DNA of 11,316 nucleotides, from NCBI GenBank assembly GCA_024640385.1, contig JAHEFC010000095.1:1-11316 (forward strand), written 5' to 3'. The DNA comes from Sphingobacteriales bacterium (GTDB taxonomy: Bacteria > Bacteroidota > Bacteroidia > Chitinophagales > Chitinophagaceae). Position 1 is the stretch's first letter. Every line of letters starts with the position of its first letter. The notes under the pieces are model-generated. The model was not told the origin of the DNA and did no database searches. It worked only from the letters and a program-made list of their open reading frames with translations. This document shows, piece by piece, positions 1-7,001 of the stretch. Made by a program: the position numbers and the translations under genes.

Positions 1-644
1 AGGTTCCAGAAAAACTTTTTTTCAGGAAGAAAGCCCATCCATTTAACACCGTCGGCAAGTATGGGTATTACGTCCAGGGCCATCATTCTTTCAAATCCCC
101 ACCCGAAATAACCATTCATGACTTTATTGAGTGAGTAACCCTCCTTTGTTCTACCTACAAAGAATATGCTTTTGATTTCCGGAACATGAATAGTCAGGCC
201 CGTCTCCCTCACCAGCCAACTCTCCTGGGTTGCATCGTACATAAGACCAACCTTCCAACTGATGGTACGCCTGGTTTTAAACTGGCCACTGGCGATCAAC
301 CTGAAATCGCGGACTTTGAATTTCGTCTCTAACGGCGTACCAAGTGAGTCCATCTGCTTCCGACTATTTTCGTCAGGGGCAAATGCGGCAAAATCGTAAA
401 GGAATCCACCTCCAAATTTAAATGTGGTCAATCTCCCATTGAATAGTCTCCATCGTTTATCCCTCCATTTTAATCTGGAAGAATCTGATTTGACTACTTC
501 CAGTTCCTCACCTTGTGTACCATCAGGTATCAGATCCTTTTCCTGGCCTTGTAACCCAATGGTAAAAAGAAGAAAAACTGCTGACAGCATAAACGGCAGG
601 ATGGTTCCACCCTGCCGTTTTGCTATAATAACCACTTTATTCAT
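1..644 (-). CDS. Phosphate-selective porin O/P-like outer-membrane protein (3' part outside window)
   Basis: The frame stays open from an ATG at 644 to the window edge, giving the first 214 residues of a longer protein; members of this family are usually about 400 residues or more. Residues 1-33 look like a signal peptide: Lys9/Arg10, a hydrophobic stretch at 14-31, then a likely cut before Gln34. The rest is rich in alternating beta-strand patterns. The segment around residues 163-183 (VGRTKEGYSL and following) and the stretch ending in GVKWMGF resemble the Porin_O_P family of trimeric outer-membrane anion channels; this is a recognition by pattern, not a search. The gene lies 25 bases after the asparaginase gene, so it is probably the last gene of the asparagine/aspartate unit and may admit acidic amino acids or dicarboxylates (inference). 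A second possible start is ATG at 590 (Met19), which would place the 591-620 hairpin upstream of the gene; 644 is preferred because it supplies the positively charged n-region. Confidence 0.75.
   Translation of the reverse strand, partial: MNKVVIIAKRQGGTILPFMLSAVFLLFTIGLQGQEKDLIPDGTQGEELEVVKSDSSRLKWRDKRWRLFNGRLTTFKFGGGFLYDFAAFAPDENSRKQMDSLGTPLETKFKVRDFRLIASGQFKTRRTISWKVGLMYDATQESWLVRETGLTIHVPEIKSIFFVGRTKEGYSLNKVMNGYFGWGFERMMALDVIPILADGVKWMGFLPEKKFFWN
591..620 (-). promoter_or_regulatory. Strong hairpin inside the porin 5' end (possible attenuator)
   Basis: Read on the minus strand, AAACGGCAGG is matched by CCTGCCGTTT. The stem extends inward to 14 pairs, including one G-U pair, with only two unpaired bases at the tip. 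The A-flanked and T-flanked arms resemble a Rho-independent terminator. Codon 19 (ATG, 590-588) follows directly. It could terminate or attenuate transcription after the asparaginase gene, slow translation of the porin signal peptide, or mask the alternative start. The hairpin is seen directly; its role is inference. Confidence 0.5.
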
Positions 645-669
645 AACACCTCATTATAGCCACTTGCGG

Positions 670-1737
670 TCAATAGTCCATGAAGATCTTCTGAACTTCA
701 TCAAGCTTTCTTGGCTTCAGCAATGCCACTGACAACAATACCCTTGATTTCTGCGGATTCAGATTATAGGATGCCACCAGACCTAACTCATCATCATTGC
801 ATTCTACATTGCGGCCTACCGTACCTGTAGCCACACGTGTGCTGCGCACTACGATCACTCCTTTCTTACTGGCTCTTGAACAGGCGTCCAGTGCTGCTTT
901 TGGCATGTTGCCATTACCTACACCGGCAATCACAATACCTTTTGCGCCACGTTCCACAGATGCATCGATAAGATCAGCTGGCATATCAACATCAGCATAT
1001 ATAATATCAACGCGGGGAAGTTTAGTTACACCTTCAACAGAAAATTCTGACTTGAGTCCGAATTTCTGGTCAGGATAACGATAATAATCATTTACGCCAT
1101 AGGCTGTTGTACCGATAAGTCCGCGTATGGGCGACATGAAAGTCTGAACAGCGGTAGTGCTGACCTTGGTGAGCGTTTGTGCAGAATGGATCCAGTCGTT
1201 CATCACCAGCAGCACACCCCTGCCCTTTGCATTTGGATCAGCAGCTACAGCAACGCCATTATAAAGATTAAGCGGCCCGTCAGCGCTGATCGCTGTGGAA
1301 GGACGCATTGAACCAACCAGCACAACCGGCATATCAGTTTTAACCACCAGGTTCAGAAAATAAGCAGTTTCTTCCATAGTGTCAGTACCATGTGTGATCA
1401 CTACTCCATTGGTTGCTTTCGCTGCAGCCAACTCGTTGATCCTTTTTGCGAGTTTGAGCATGATCTCAAAACTCATGTCCTGGGAACCCACATTGGATAT
1501 TTGCTCACCCTTGATAGTGGCAAGCTTCATTACATCAGGAACTGCATTGAGCATGGCATCAATGGTGACCTGGCCCGAAGTATAGCCCGATTGAACGCCT
1601 GAACCTGCTGCACCGGCAATGGTGCCACCTGTTGCCAGTATAACAACGTTTGGTTTGGTCTGTGACATGGCAGCCATGCCTGCTACAACCAAAAAGATCG
1701 TCAGTACGCTTCGAATATTCATTGAATTCTTTTTCAT
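670..1737 (-). CDS. ansB: Type II (periplasmic) L-asparaginase
   Basis: The product hydrolyses L-asparagine to L-aspartate and ammonia. It has 355 residues, normal for the family. Residues 1-25 form a signal peptide (lysines, then a hydrophobic core, cut near MAAMSQ), so the enzyme should be periplasmic. The catalytic landmarks of bacterial type II enzymes are all visible: ATGGTIAG with nucleophile Thr39, the flexible-loop Tyr52 in GYTSGQV, Ser85 in the GSQDM motif, Thr118-Asp119 in THGTDTMEET, and Lys191 in the TLTKVSTT stretch. The gene starts 32 bases after the full-length aspA frame and ends 25 bases before the porin, so co-transcription is likely. A second ATG six codons in would give a slightly shorter signal peptide. 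It ends in TGA, which matters for reading the internal TGA of its neighbour. Substrate preference for asparagine over glutamine is inferred from neighbouring aspA. Confidence 0.95.
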   Translation of the reverse strand: MKKNSMNIRSVLTIFLVVAGMAAMSQTKPNVVILATGGTIAGAAGSGVQSGYTSGQVTIDAMLNAVPDVMKLATIKGEQISNVGSQDMSFEIMLKLAKRINELAAAKATNGVVITHGTDTMEETAYFLNLVVKTDMPVVLVGSMRPSTAISADGPLNLYNGVAVAADPNAKGRGVLLVMNDWIHSAQTLTKVSTTAVQTFMSPIRGLIGTTAYGVNDYYRYPDQKFGLKSEFSVEGVTKLPRVDIIYADVDMPADLIDASVERGAKGIVIAGVGNGNMPKAALDACSRASKKGVIVVRSTRVATGTVGRNVECNDDELGLVASYNLNPQKSRVLLSVALLKPRKLDEVQKIFMDY

Positions 1738-1910
1738 GATCGGTCAATTAAATTTGTGTTGGTTTATATTTATTTCTGGCCTGTCATTGCCTTGGGATCC
1801 AGTAATTTTTTGATCTGGTCTTCAGTCAGCAGTTTCTTTTCACGGATCAGTTCAATGATGCCCTTGCCGGACTGCAGTGCTTCCTTAGCCAGCTCAGTTG
1901 TTTTTTCATA

Positions 1911-1913
1911 TCA
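1911..1913 (-). other. Premature TGA codon in aspA (expected GGA, glycine)
   Basis: The codon sits between ALNPVL and YEKTTE, where the family has a conserved glycine (N-P-x-x-G). A single G-to-T change of GGA would create it. No base is gained or lost, because the frame continues unbroken to a family-typical C-terminus. Confidence 0.85.
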
Positions 1914-3161
1914 CAGTACCGGGTTCAGTGCAGTCACTATCCCCACACTTCTTTCAATATACCGGTTAAGCACATCTTTATTGGCTGTTATGCCATCAAT
2001 ACATTGCTTACGGAATAAAGGCAGGGATTTAAAGAATAGCCCCTGTGATTCCATAATGGCAATGGCTTCCACCGGTTCAAATGCATTCAGCTGAAGCAGG
2101 CCTGAATGTGCTGCCAGGGTAACGGTAACGTCATTACCGATCACTTTAAAACAGATCTCATTCATCAGTTCAGGCATCACCGGGTTAACTTTTCCCGGCA
2201 TGATGGATGAACCCGGCTGCAGGGCAGGAAGATTGATCTCAAAGATACCTGTGCGCGGACCGGAAGCCAGGAAGATCAGGTCACCACTGATTTTAGACAG
2301 GGTGATCGCAAGGCTTTTCAATGCTGATGAATACACCACAAATCCCTGCTGGCTGCTGGTAGCGGCGATCAGGTCCTTGCTCATGATGATAGGCTTGCCC
2401 ATGATCTTTGCAAGATGCACGGCACATTTCTCTGCATAACCCGGCGAAGCAGTTATCCCGGTTCCAATTGCTGTTGCTCCCATGTTCTGCTCATACAGGA
2501 AAGTTTCTGCTTTACGTAAAGCAGTGATCTCTGCATCAAGCTGGTTCGCAAATGCATGGAATTCCTGACCAAGGGTCATAGGCACAGCATCCTGGCCTTC
2601 TGTGCGTCCCATTTTCAGGATATCCTTGAACTCCTCGCCTTTCTGATGCAGGGATTTTGATAATTCTACTGCTTCTTTCACCAGTTTGTCGTTATGCAGG
2701 ATCAGGGCGATCTTGATGGCAGTCGGGTATACGTCATTGGTTGACTGCCCCATATTCAGATCATCGTGCGGCTCCACATACTGGTATTCACCTTTCTTAT
2801 GGCCACTGAGTTCCAGTGCCACATTGGCCAGCACTTCGTTGGCATTCATATTTGCAGAAGTACCTGCGCCTCCCTGGTACAGGTCAACCAGGAACTGGTC
2901 GTGGTATTTACCTTCCATCACGGCCTGGCAGGCTTTTTCGATGGCAGCCAGTTTCTCTTTGCTCAGTCTGCCGTCTTCAGCATTGGCCCGGGCGGCAGCC
3001 AGTTTCACGATGGCATAGGCCTTGACATAATCGGGATAGAATTTCGTTGTTACTCCACTTACCTGGAAATTCTCCAGGGCCCTGGCTGTTTGAACACCAT
3101 AATATGCATCTGCCGGGATCTTTTTTTCTCCCAACAGGTCTTTCTCCGTCCTGAATTGCTG

Positions 3162-3224
3162 AGCTGCAGCTGTACCGGTAATGAAGCTCAGCAAAACGAA
3201 CATTATAGATCTTGAATTTTTCAC
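3162..3224 (-). other. Signal peptide of the aspartase
   Basis: Residues 1-21 have a short charged start (Lys2, Arg5), a hydrophobic core (IMFVLLSFITG) and an Ala-Ala-Ala end before Gln22. The residues that align with the start of E. coli AspA (RTEKDLLGEKKIPADAYYG) begin only at about residue 25, so the hydrophobic stretch is an added export signal. The absence of a Cys after the core argues against a lipoprotein. Confidence 0.8.
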
Positions 3225-3242
3225 TTTGTTATATTTTAAGCA

Positions 3243-4598
3243 TTATAAAAGAATTTTCTGGAGAAGCAGCCCTGCCAGCACTGAAGCAATGGTGGTAACA
3301 ATGCCGGGCAGCATAAAACTATGATTGAGTACATATTTCCCTATCCTGGTGGTACCCGTTCTGTCGAACTGAATGGCTGTCAGCAGGGTTGGATATCCGG
3401 GCACAAAAAAATGCCCGTTCACTGCGGGGAAGATCCCAACCAGGTATGCCGGAGGAAGGCCTAATGCCAGCCCAAGCGGCATCAGGGCCTTAGTAGTTGC
3501 AGCCTGGCTAAACAGAAGGATGCTCAGGGTGAACAAGGCTACTGCAAAAGACCATGGGTAGCTGGTGACCATTTCGCCCAAACTGGTTTTGATCACTGTG
3601 TAATTGTTATCCATGAACGTACTGCTCATCCATACCACACCAAAAACGGCGATGGTGGCCTGCCCTGCGGATGCGAACAAACTTGCTTTTGTTACCTGCG
3701 CAGCCGTGGTTTTACAGAATAAGATGATAAAGCCCGCCGACGCCAGCATGATCATCATGATCATGGATGGCATTTGCACCTGACCGGAGGCGTTCACTGC
3801 AAAATTAGGTGCAAACCCTTCCATATCGCCGAACGAGGGAAGCAAAGCAGGGAATGAACCCAGGACTACAACAAGCAACACTGCAATACCGAATATGATC
3901 ACAGAAGGGATTGCTCCTTCTTTGAGTTTCAATTCTCCACCGGATCCACCTTCTTCCATACTCTTCGCAAATACAGGATCTTTCATGCGCTCCAGGAATT
4001 CAGGATCTTCTGACAGTTCCTTGCCTCTTTTCAATACGAAAAGCACACCTACGATCACACCAAAAAGTGTGGCCGGGATGCAAACCATGAGAATGTCTGC
4101 CAGTTTAACACCGCTTGCGCCCAATACGGTAAGAAGGGCTGCAGAAGCCGCAGAGACGGGGCTTGCCGTGATTCCCATGTGGGCGGCGGTCACACTCATG
4201 CTCAAAGCTCTTTCGGGGCGGATCTTTTTCTTGATCGCCACTTCGGCAATAATGGGCATGATAGAATAAGAAATGTGAGCAGTACCCGCGAACAAAGTGA
4301 AAAAATAGGTTACCAGGGGCCCCAATATCGTAATTTGTTCCGGCCTGCTTCTTAATAATTTACCAGCCAGGTTGACCAGGTAATCCATGCCACCGGCCGC
4401 CTGTAACGCTGCGGCAGCAGTGACTACACTGAGAATGATCAGCATCACTTCCAATGGGGGGTCGGATGGTTTCAACCGGAAAATAAACAAGAGAATCAGT
4501 AATCCTATCATTCCCATAACACCCAGTCCAATACCAGACATTCTCGCTCCGATGAATATACAAACCAATAATACCAGGAGTTCAAGAGCAATAACCAT
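3243..4598 (-). CDS. dcuB: C4-dicarboxylate transporter, DcuA/DcuB family (DcuB-like)
   Basis: A 451-residue inner-membrane carrier made almost entirely of hydrophobic segments. In E. coli, DcuB exchanges external fumarate, malate or aspartate for succinate; the substrates here are inferred. The N-terminal part (IGARMSGIGLG, LKPSDPPLEVMLII, ALQAAGGMDYL), the central IRPERALSM and ITASPVSAA motifs, and the C-terminal FDRTGTTRIG followed by NHSFMLPG match the Dcu family; several of these phrases are closer to DcuB than to DcuA. A charged soluble loop lies near residues 195-225. It is the first gene of the minus-strand unit, followed 18 bases later by aspA, a pairing also seen in other bacteria. 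The ATG at 4598 is the first start in frame with the family N-terminus; no Shine-Dalgarno is visible, which is common in Bacteroidota. E. coli dcuB is an anaerobic gene, but nothing in this window shows oxygen control. Confidence 0.93.
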   Translation of the reverse strand: MVIALELLVLLVCIFIGARMSGIGLGVMGMIGLLILLFIFRLKPSDPPLEVMLIILSVVTAAAALQAAGGMDYLVNLAGKLLRSRPEQITILGPLVTYFFTLFAGTAHISYSIMPIIAEVAIKKKIRPERALSMSVTAAHMGITASPVSAASAALLTVLGASGVKLADILMVCIPATLFGVIVGVLFVLKRGKELSEDPEFLERMKDPVFAKSMEEGGSGGELKLKEGAIPSVIIFGIAVLLVVVLGSFPALLPSFGDMEGFAPNFAVNASGQVQMPSMIMMIMLASAGFIILFCKTTAAQVTKASLFASAGQATIAVFGVVWMSSTFMDNNYTVIKTSLGEMVTSYPWSFAVALFTLSILLFSQAATTKALMPLGLALGLPPAYLVGIFPAVNGHFFVPGYPTLLTAIQFDRTGTTRIGKYVLNHSFMLPGIVTTIASVLAGLLLQKILL

Positions 4599-4786
4599 GT
4601 AACAATTTTAAGTATTGATCATTCGCACAAGTATAGAACCTGAGACATATTCACTTCCGTAAAATTCATTAATAACCGCCACTTAACGATAATTTTACCG
4701 TAAACTGAAGTGTTAACAGGAAAACTGATTTTGATCATTTATCAGCAAGGCGTTACTATTAAAATTTGAATCCAAAAAAGAACGAC
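4599..4786. promoter_or_regulatory. Divergent promoter region between dcuB and the L,D-transpeptidase gene
   Basis: This 188-base region must hold the promoters of two outward-facing transcription units. It contains an 8-base perfect inverted repeat, GTAAAATT (4659-4666) with AATTTTAC (4691-4698), and a partly symmetric stretch at 4725-4745 where CTGAT is mirrored by ATCAG around TGATCA. The word TTGATCATT occurs at 4615-4623 and again at 4731-4739. On the minus strand, TATACTTG at 4635-4628 is one base off the Bacteroidota -7 consensus TAnnTTTG and would give a leader of about 25 bases for dcuB; no convincing -33 partner is seen. On the plus strand, only a poorly spaced match lies near 4760-4768. 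The repeats are seen; their role as operators is inference. Confidence 0.4.
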
Positions 4787-6403
4787 ATGATCATGAAAAA
4801 GATGGGTGCAACTTGGGTGATCATTATATTGGCCCTGATCCTGGGATGCGGCCAGGCCCAAAATAACAAGGATAAAACAGCCGTACCCGCAGCTGTAAAA
4901 ACAGATACCATTGCACCTGCTGATATCGCTGGTAATTTCAGTGACCAGGCTGAATTGCGATTCGATAGTTCCGAGATCAGCAAATTCATTCACACACATC
5001 CTTCGTTCAAATCTTATTATAAAGACTATATCCGTTTCTATTCGGGCCGCAGATATACTTATGCCTGGCATAATAAAGCCGGCCTCATCGAACAATCAAA
5101 TATTCTTTATAACAGGATCATTCAGCTCAGGGATAACGGCGTGGCAGATGTTGCACCCTATATGGAGGAATATGCCGGGATGATGGAAGAACAGTCAGCG
5201 GGTGTTTCAACCGAACGCGAGCTGATGCTTACTGGTCAATACCTGTTCTATGCAGGGAAAGTACTTTCCGGTGTTCCCGAATCGGATACCCGTCAGATGC
5301 AATGGTATATCCCCAGGAAAAAAATGGATTATGCAACACTGCTGGACTCTTTGTTAAAAGGCAAAGCGGATACCAATAAACTCCTGCTACCTCAATATTA
5401 CAAACTGCAGAAAAAACTCAAAGCTTATTACGACATCGAAAAAAATGGATCCTGGGTGACCATAAAGCCAGACAAAAAGAAATATCAATCCGGGGACTCC
5501 TCGCCTGTGATCAGGGAGATCAGAAAGAAACTGTTTCTTGCCGGGGACATCAGGGAGGATAATCAAAGTGCTGTATTTGACGAGGATATCGTTGCCGGCA
5601 TCAAAGAATTCCAGAGGAGATATGGTTTGAAAGAAGATGGTGTAGCCGGCCCAGGCGTGTTGAGGGAGATGGCTGCCCCCCTGTCCAGGAGAATAGAACA
5701 GATCGCAGTCAATATGGAAAGATGCCGATGGTTACCTAATGAAACCAGTGAAGATTACCTTTTTGTCAATATACCCCAATTCAAACTGGTGGCTATGGAA
5801 AGGGATTCTATCGTTTTCAGTTGCGATGTAGTGGTGGGAACCACAACCAATAAGACGGTAATTTTCAAGGGCGACATGAAATATGTGGTTTTCAGCCCCT
5901 ATTGGAATGTTCCCAAGAGTATTATCAATAAGGAGATCCTCCCCGCCATGAAAAGGAACCCGAATTACCTGGAAAAACACAATATGGAATACAACGGGGG
6001 GAAGATCAGGCAGAAACCCGGGCCCAACAACTCGCTGGGACTGGTCAAATTCCTGTTCCCAAACAGTTACAACATATACCTGCACGATACTCCTTCAAAA
6101 AGCCTTTTCAATGAAAATAAAAGGGCTTTCAGCCACGGATGTATCAGGGTTTCCGAGCCTTTTCAACTTGCCAACTACCTTTTGAGATATGATCCTTCCT
6201 GGACGCAGGAAAAGATCAAAGCAGCCATGAATAGTGGTAAAGAACAATATGTTACGCTGAAGAAAACAGTTCCGGTATACATCGTCTATTTTACAGCCTT
6301 TGTAGATCCCAGGGGGAAACTGAATTTCAGGGACGATATCTATTCCCGGGATCAGGCCATAAAAGAAATGCTTTTCTCAAAAAATCATACTGTAATTAAG
6401 TAA
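4787..6403 (+). CDS. Lipoprotein L,D-transpeptidase, YcbB/LdtD type, with peptidoglycan-binding domain
   Basis: A murein crosslinking or remodelling enzyme that forms peptide bonds at meso-diaminopimelate through a catalytic cysteine. From ATG 4787 it has 538 residues. Residues 1-20 are a lipoprotein signal with lipobox LILGC and lipidated Cys21, so it should be membrane-anchored facing the periplasm. The N-terminal and middle part (about 50-230) fits the scaffold region of YcbB-type proteins. A PG_binding_1 domain lies near 238-297 (VIREIRKKLFLAG, IKEFQRRYGL, GVAGPGVL). The YkuD catalytic domain spans about 320-475, with the NVPKSI block, His433 in YLHDTP and the SHGCIRV signature containing His450 and catalytic Cys452. 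The frame is open upstream to a TTG at 4766, but the lipobox spacing favours ATG 4787 or ATG 4793. It is a single gene, divergent from dcuB and 96 bases ahead of the RRM gene; the stop is TAA. Confidence 0.93.
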   Translation: MIMKKMGATWVIIILALILGCGQAQNNKDKTAVPAAVKTDTIAPADIAGNFSDQAELRFDSSEISKFIHTHPSFKSYYKDYIRFYSGRRYTYAWHNKAGLIEQSNILYNRIIQLRDNGVADVAPYMEEYAGMMEEQSAGVSTERELMLTGQYLFYAGKVLSGVPESDTRQMQWYIPRKKMDYATLLDSLLKGKADTNKLLLPQYYKLQKKLKAYYDIEKNGSWVTIKPDKKKYQSGDSSPVIREIRKKLFLAGDIREDNQSAVFDEDIVAGIKEFQRRYGLKEDGVAGPGVLREMAAPLSRRIEQIAVNMERCRWLPNETSEDYLFVNIPQFKLVAMERDSIVFSCDVVVGTTTNKTVIFKGDMKYVVFSPYWNVPKSIINKEILPAMKRNPNYLEKHNMEYNGGKIRQKPGPNNSLGLVKFLFPNSYNIYLHDTPSKSLFNENKRAFSHGCIRVSEPFQLANYLLRYDPSWTQEKIKAAMNSGKEQYVTLKKTVPVYIVYFTAFVDPRGKLNFRDDIYSRDQAIKEMLFSKNHTVIK

Positions 6404-6499
6404 ATTAGTTATCTTTAAGAAGGACCACTTAGGGACCATATGTTTTTAAGCATCATCGTTCTAATTGTTCCAAGTTATTAATTCAGTAAATCCTCAGTA

Positions 6500-6880
6500 A
6501 TGAACATTTATGTAGGTAACATGAACTTCAATCTCGGAAACGATGATTTGTACAATTTGTTTTCTCAGTTTGGAGCAGTAACATCTGCCAAGATCATTAA
6601 CGACAAAGTTACCGGTCGTAGTAAAGGTTTTGGTTTCGTAGAAATGGAGAACGATGAAGATGCCCGCAAGGCTATTGCTCAGTTGAATGAATCAGAAGTG
6701 CAAGGCCGAAAGCTCATTGTAAACGAAGCCCGTCCTCAGGAATCAAGGCCTGGCGGAGGTGGCGGAGGCGGCTTTAAGAAACGCAGCTTTGGCGGCGGCG
6801 GCGGTGGCGGTGGCTATCGCGGCGGAAATGGCGGTGGAAACAGGAGCGGAGGCAGCAGAGACCGCTTTAATGAATATTAA
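6500..6880 (+). CDS. Glycine-rich RNA-binding protein with a single RRM domain
   Basis: A 126-residue RNA-binding protein. One RRM covers residues 1-78, with RNP2 IYVGNM (3-8) and RNP1 KGFGFVEM (42-49); the aromatic residues that stack on RNA (Tyr4, Phe44, Phe46) are all present. The tail (84-126) is low-complexity, dominated by glycine with scattered Arg, Lys and aromatic residues including YRGG, like eukaryotic glycine-rich RNA-binding proteins and the Rbp proteins of cyanobacteria. Such bacterial proteins are often linked to cold or stress response; that role here is inference. The 96-base leader (6404-6499) is AT-rich and holds GGACCA twice (6422-6427, 6433-6438). TATCTTTA near 6410-6417 resembles a -7 element but has no clear -33 partner. 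A strong terminator follows three bases after the stop, so it is probably transcribed alone. Confidence 0.95.
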   Translation: MNIYVGNMNFNLGNDDLYNLFSQFGAVTSAKIINDKVTGRSKGFGFVEMENDEDARKAIAQLNESEVQGRKLIVNEARPQESRPGGGGGGGFKKRSFGGGGGGGGYRGGNGGGNRSGGSRDRFNEY

Positions 6881-6882
6881 TT

Positions 6883-6912
6883 CAAAAATGCTTCCTTCGG
6901 GAAGCATTTTTG
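6883..6912 (+). terminator. Rho-independent terminator after the RRM gene
   Basis: A perfect 13-pair hairpin, with CAAAAATGCTTCC at 6883-6895 and GGAAGCATTTTTG at 6900-6912, is closed by the very stable TTCG tetraloop at 6896-6899. The 3' arm carries the T-run. It begins two bases after the TAA of the RRM gene. Confidence 0.93.
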
Positions 6913-6928
6913 TTTAGAGATATTTTTT

Positions 6929-6969
6929 GCAAGTTGCAGGTTGCAAATAATGTATTCTGCAACCTGTAA
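6929..6969. repeat. GCAGGTT-type repeat forming an inverted pair upstream of the aldo/keto reductase
   Basis: The left side reads as near-tandem heptamers (GCAAGTT, GCAGGTT, then GCAAATA). TTGCAGGTTGCA at 6934-6945 is the inverse of TGCAACCTGTAA at 6958-6969 with one G-T pair, around a 12-base loop. The minus-strand reading of 6957-6969, TTACAGGTTGCAG, recurs exactly at 8751-8763. It lies between the terminator and the start at 7002, so it would be in the promoter or leader of that gene. Confidence 0.7.
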
Positions 6970-7001
6970 ATGGTAACTTTACATTCACCGATCGTCTTAA
7001 C

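Larger units (their letters stand above)
1770..3224 (-). pseudogene. aspA: Aspartate ammonia-lyase (aspartase) with signal peptide, interrupted by an in-frame TGA
   Basis: Aspartase deaminates L-aspartate to fumarate and ammonia. The frame reads 437 residues to TGA at 1911-1913, then continues in the same frame for 46 codons to TAA at 1770-1772, giving 484 codons including the TGA; E. coli AspA has 478. The downstream part is clearly the family C-terminus (YEKTTELAKEAL and following). Landmarks are GGAGTSANMNANE (118-130), the GRT..QDAVPMTLGQEF block (207-222) and the fumarase/aspartase signature GSSIMPGKVNPV (338-349) with catalytic Ser339. The phrase CFKVIGND favours aspartase over fumarase or argininosuccinate lyase. 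Unusually, residues 1-21 form a signal peptide ending in AAA before Gln22, an extension of about 19 residues over the cytoplasmic E. coli enzyme. The gap to dcuB upstream is 18 bases. The lost 47 residues belong to the C-terminal domain that helps close the active site, so the truncated form is probably impaired. Family assignment is near certain; whether the gene is dead, read through, or a sequencing error is open. Confidence 0.85.

Noticed and set aside
424..732. Plus-strand open frame of 102 codons across the porin/asparaginase junction.
   Set aside because: It is antisense to two well-supported genes, low in recognisable features, and spans their boundary.
1893..1910. Translation restart after the aspA TGA at an overlapping ATG.
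   Set aside because: The ATG just after the TGA is in another frame and does not read the aspartase C-terminus.
1911..1913. The aspA TGA as a recoded codon (selenocysteine, or UGA read as glycine as in genetic code 25).
   Set aside because: The asparaginase, aldo/keto reductase and BNR protein genes in this window end at TGA in the family-expected place, so TGA works as stop here. Selenocysteine is not expected at a conserved glycine, and I see no supporting stem-loop right after it.
2766..3215. Plus-strand open frame of 149 codons opposite aspA.
   Set aside because: It is a mirror of a highly conserved coding region; its translation is rich in Cys, His and Phe, as expected of an antisense shadow.
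4766..4786. TTG at 4766 as the start of the L,D-transpeptidase.
   Set aside because: It would add seven polar residues before the lipoprotein signal; ATG 4787 or 4793 gives the usual n-region length ahead of the LILGC lipobox.
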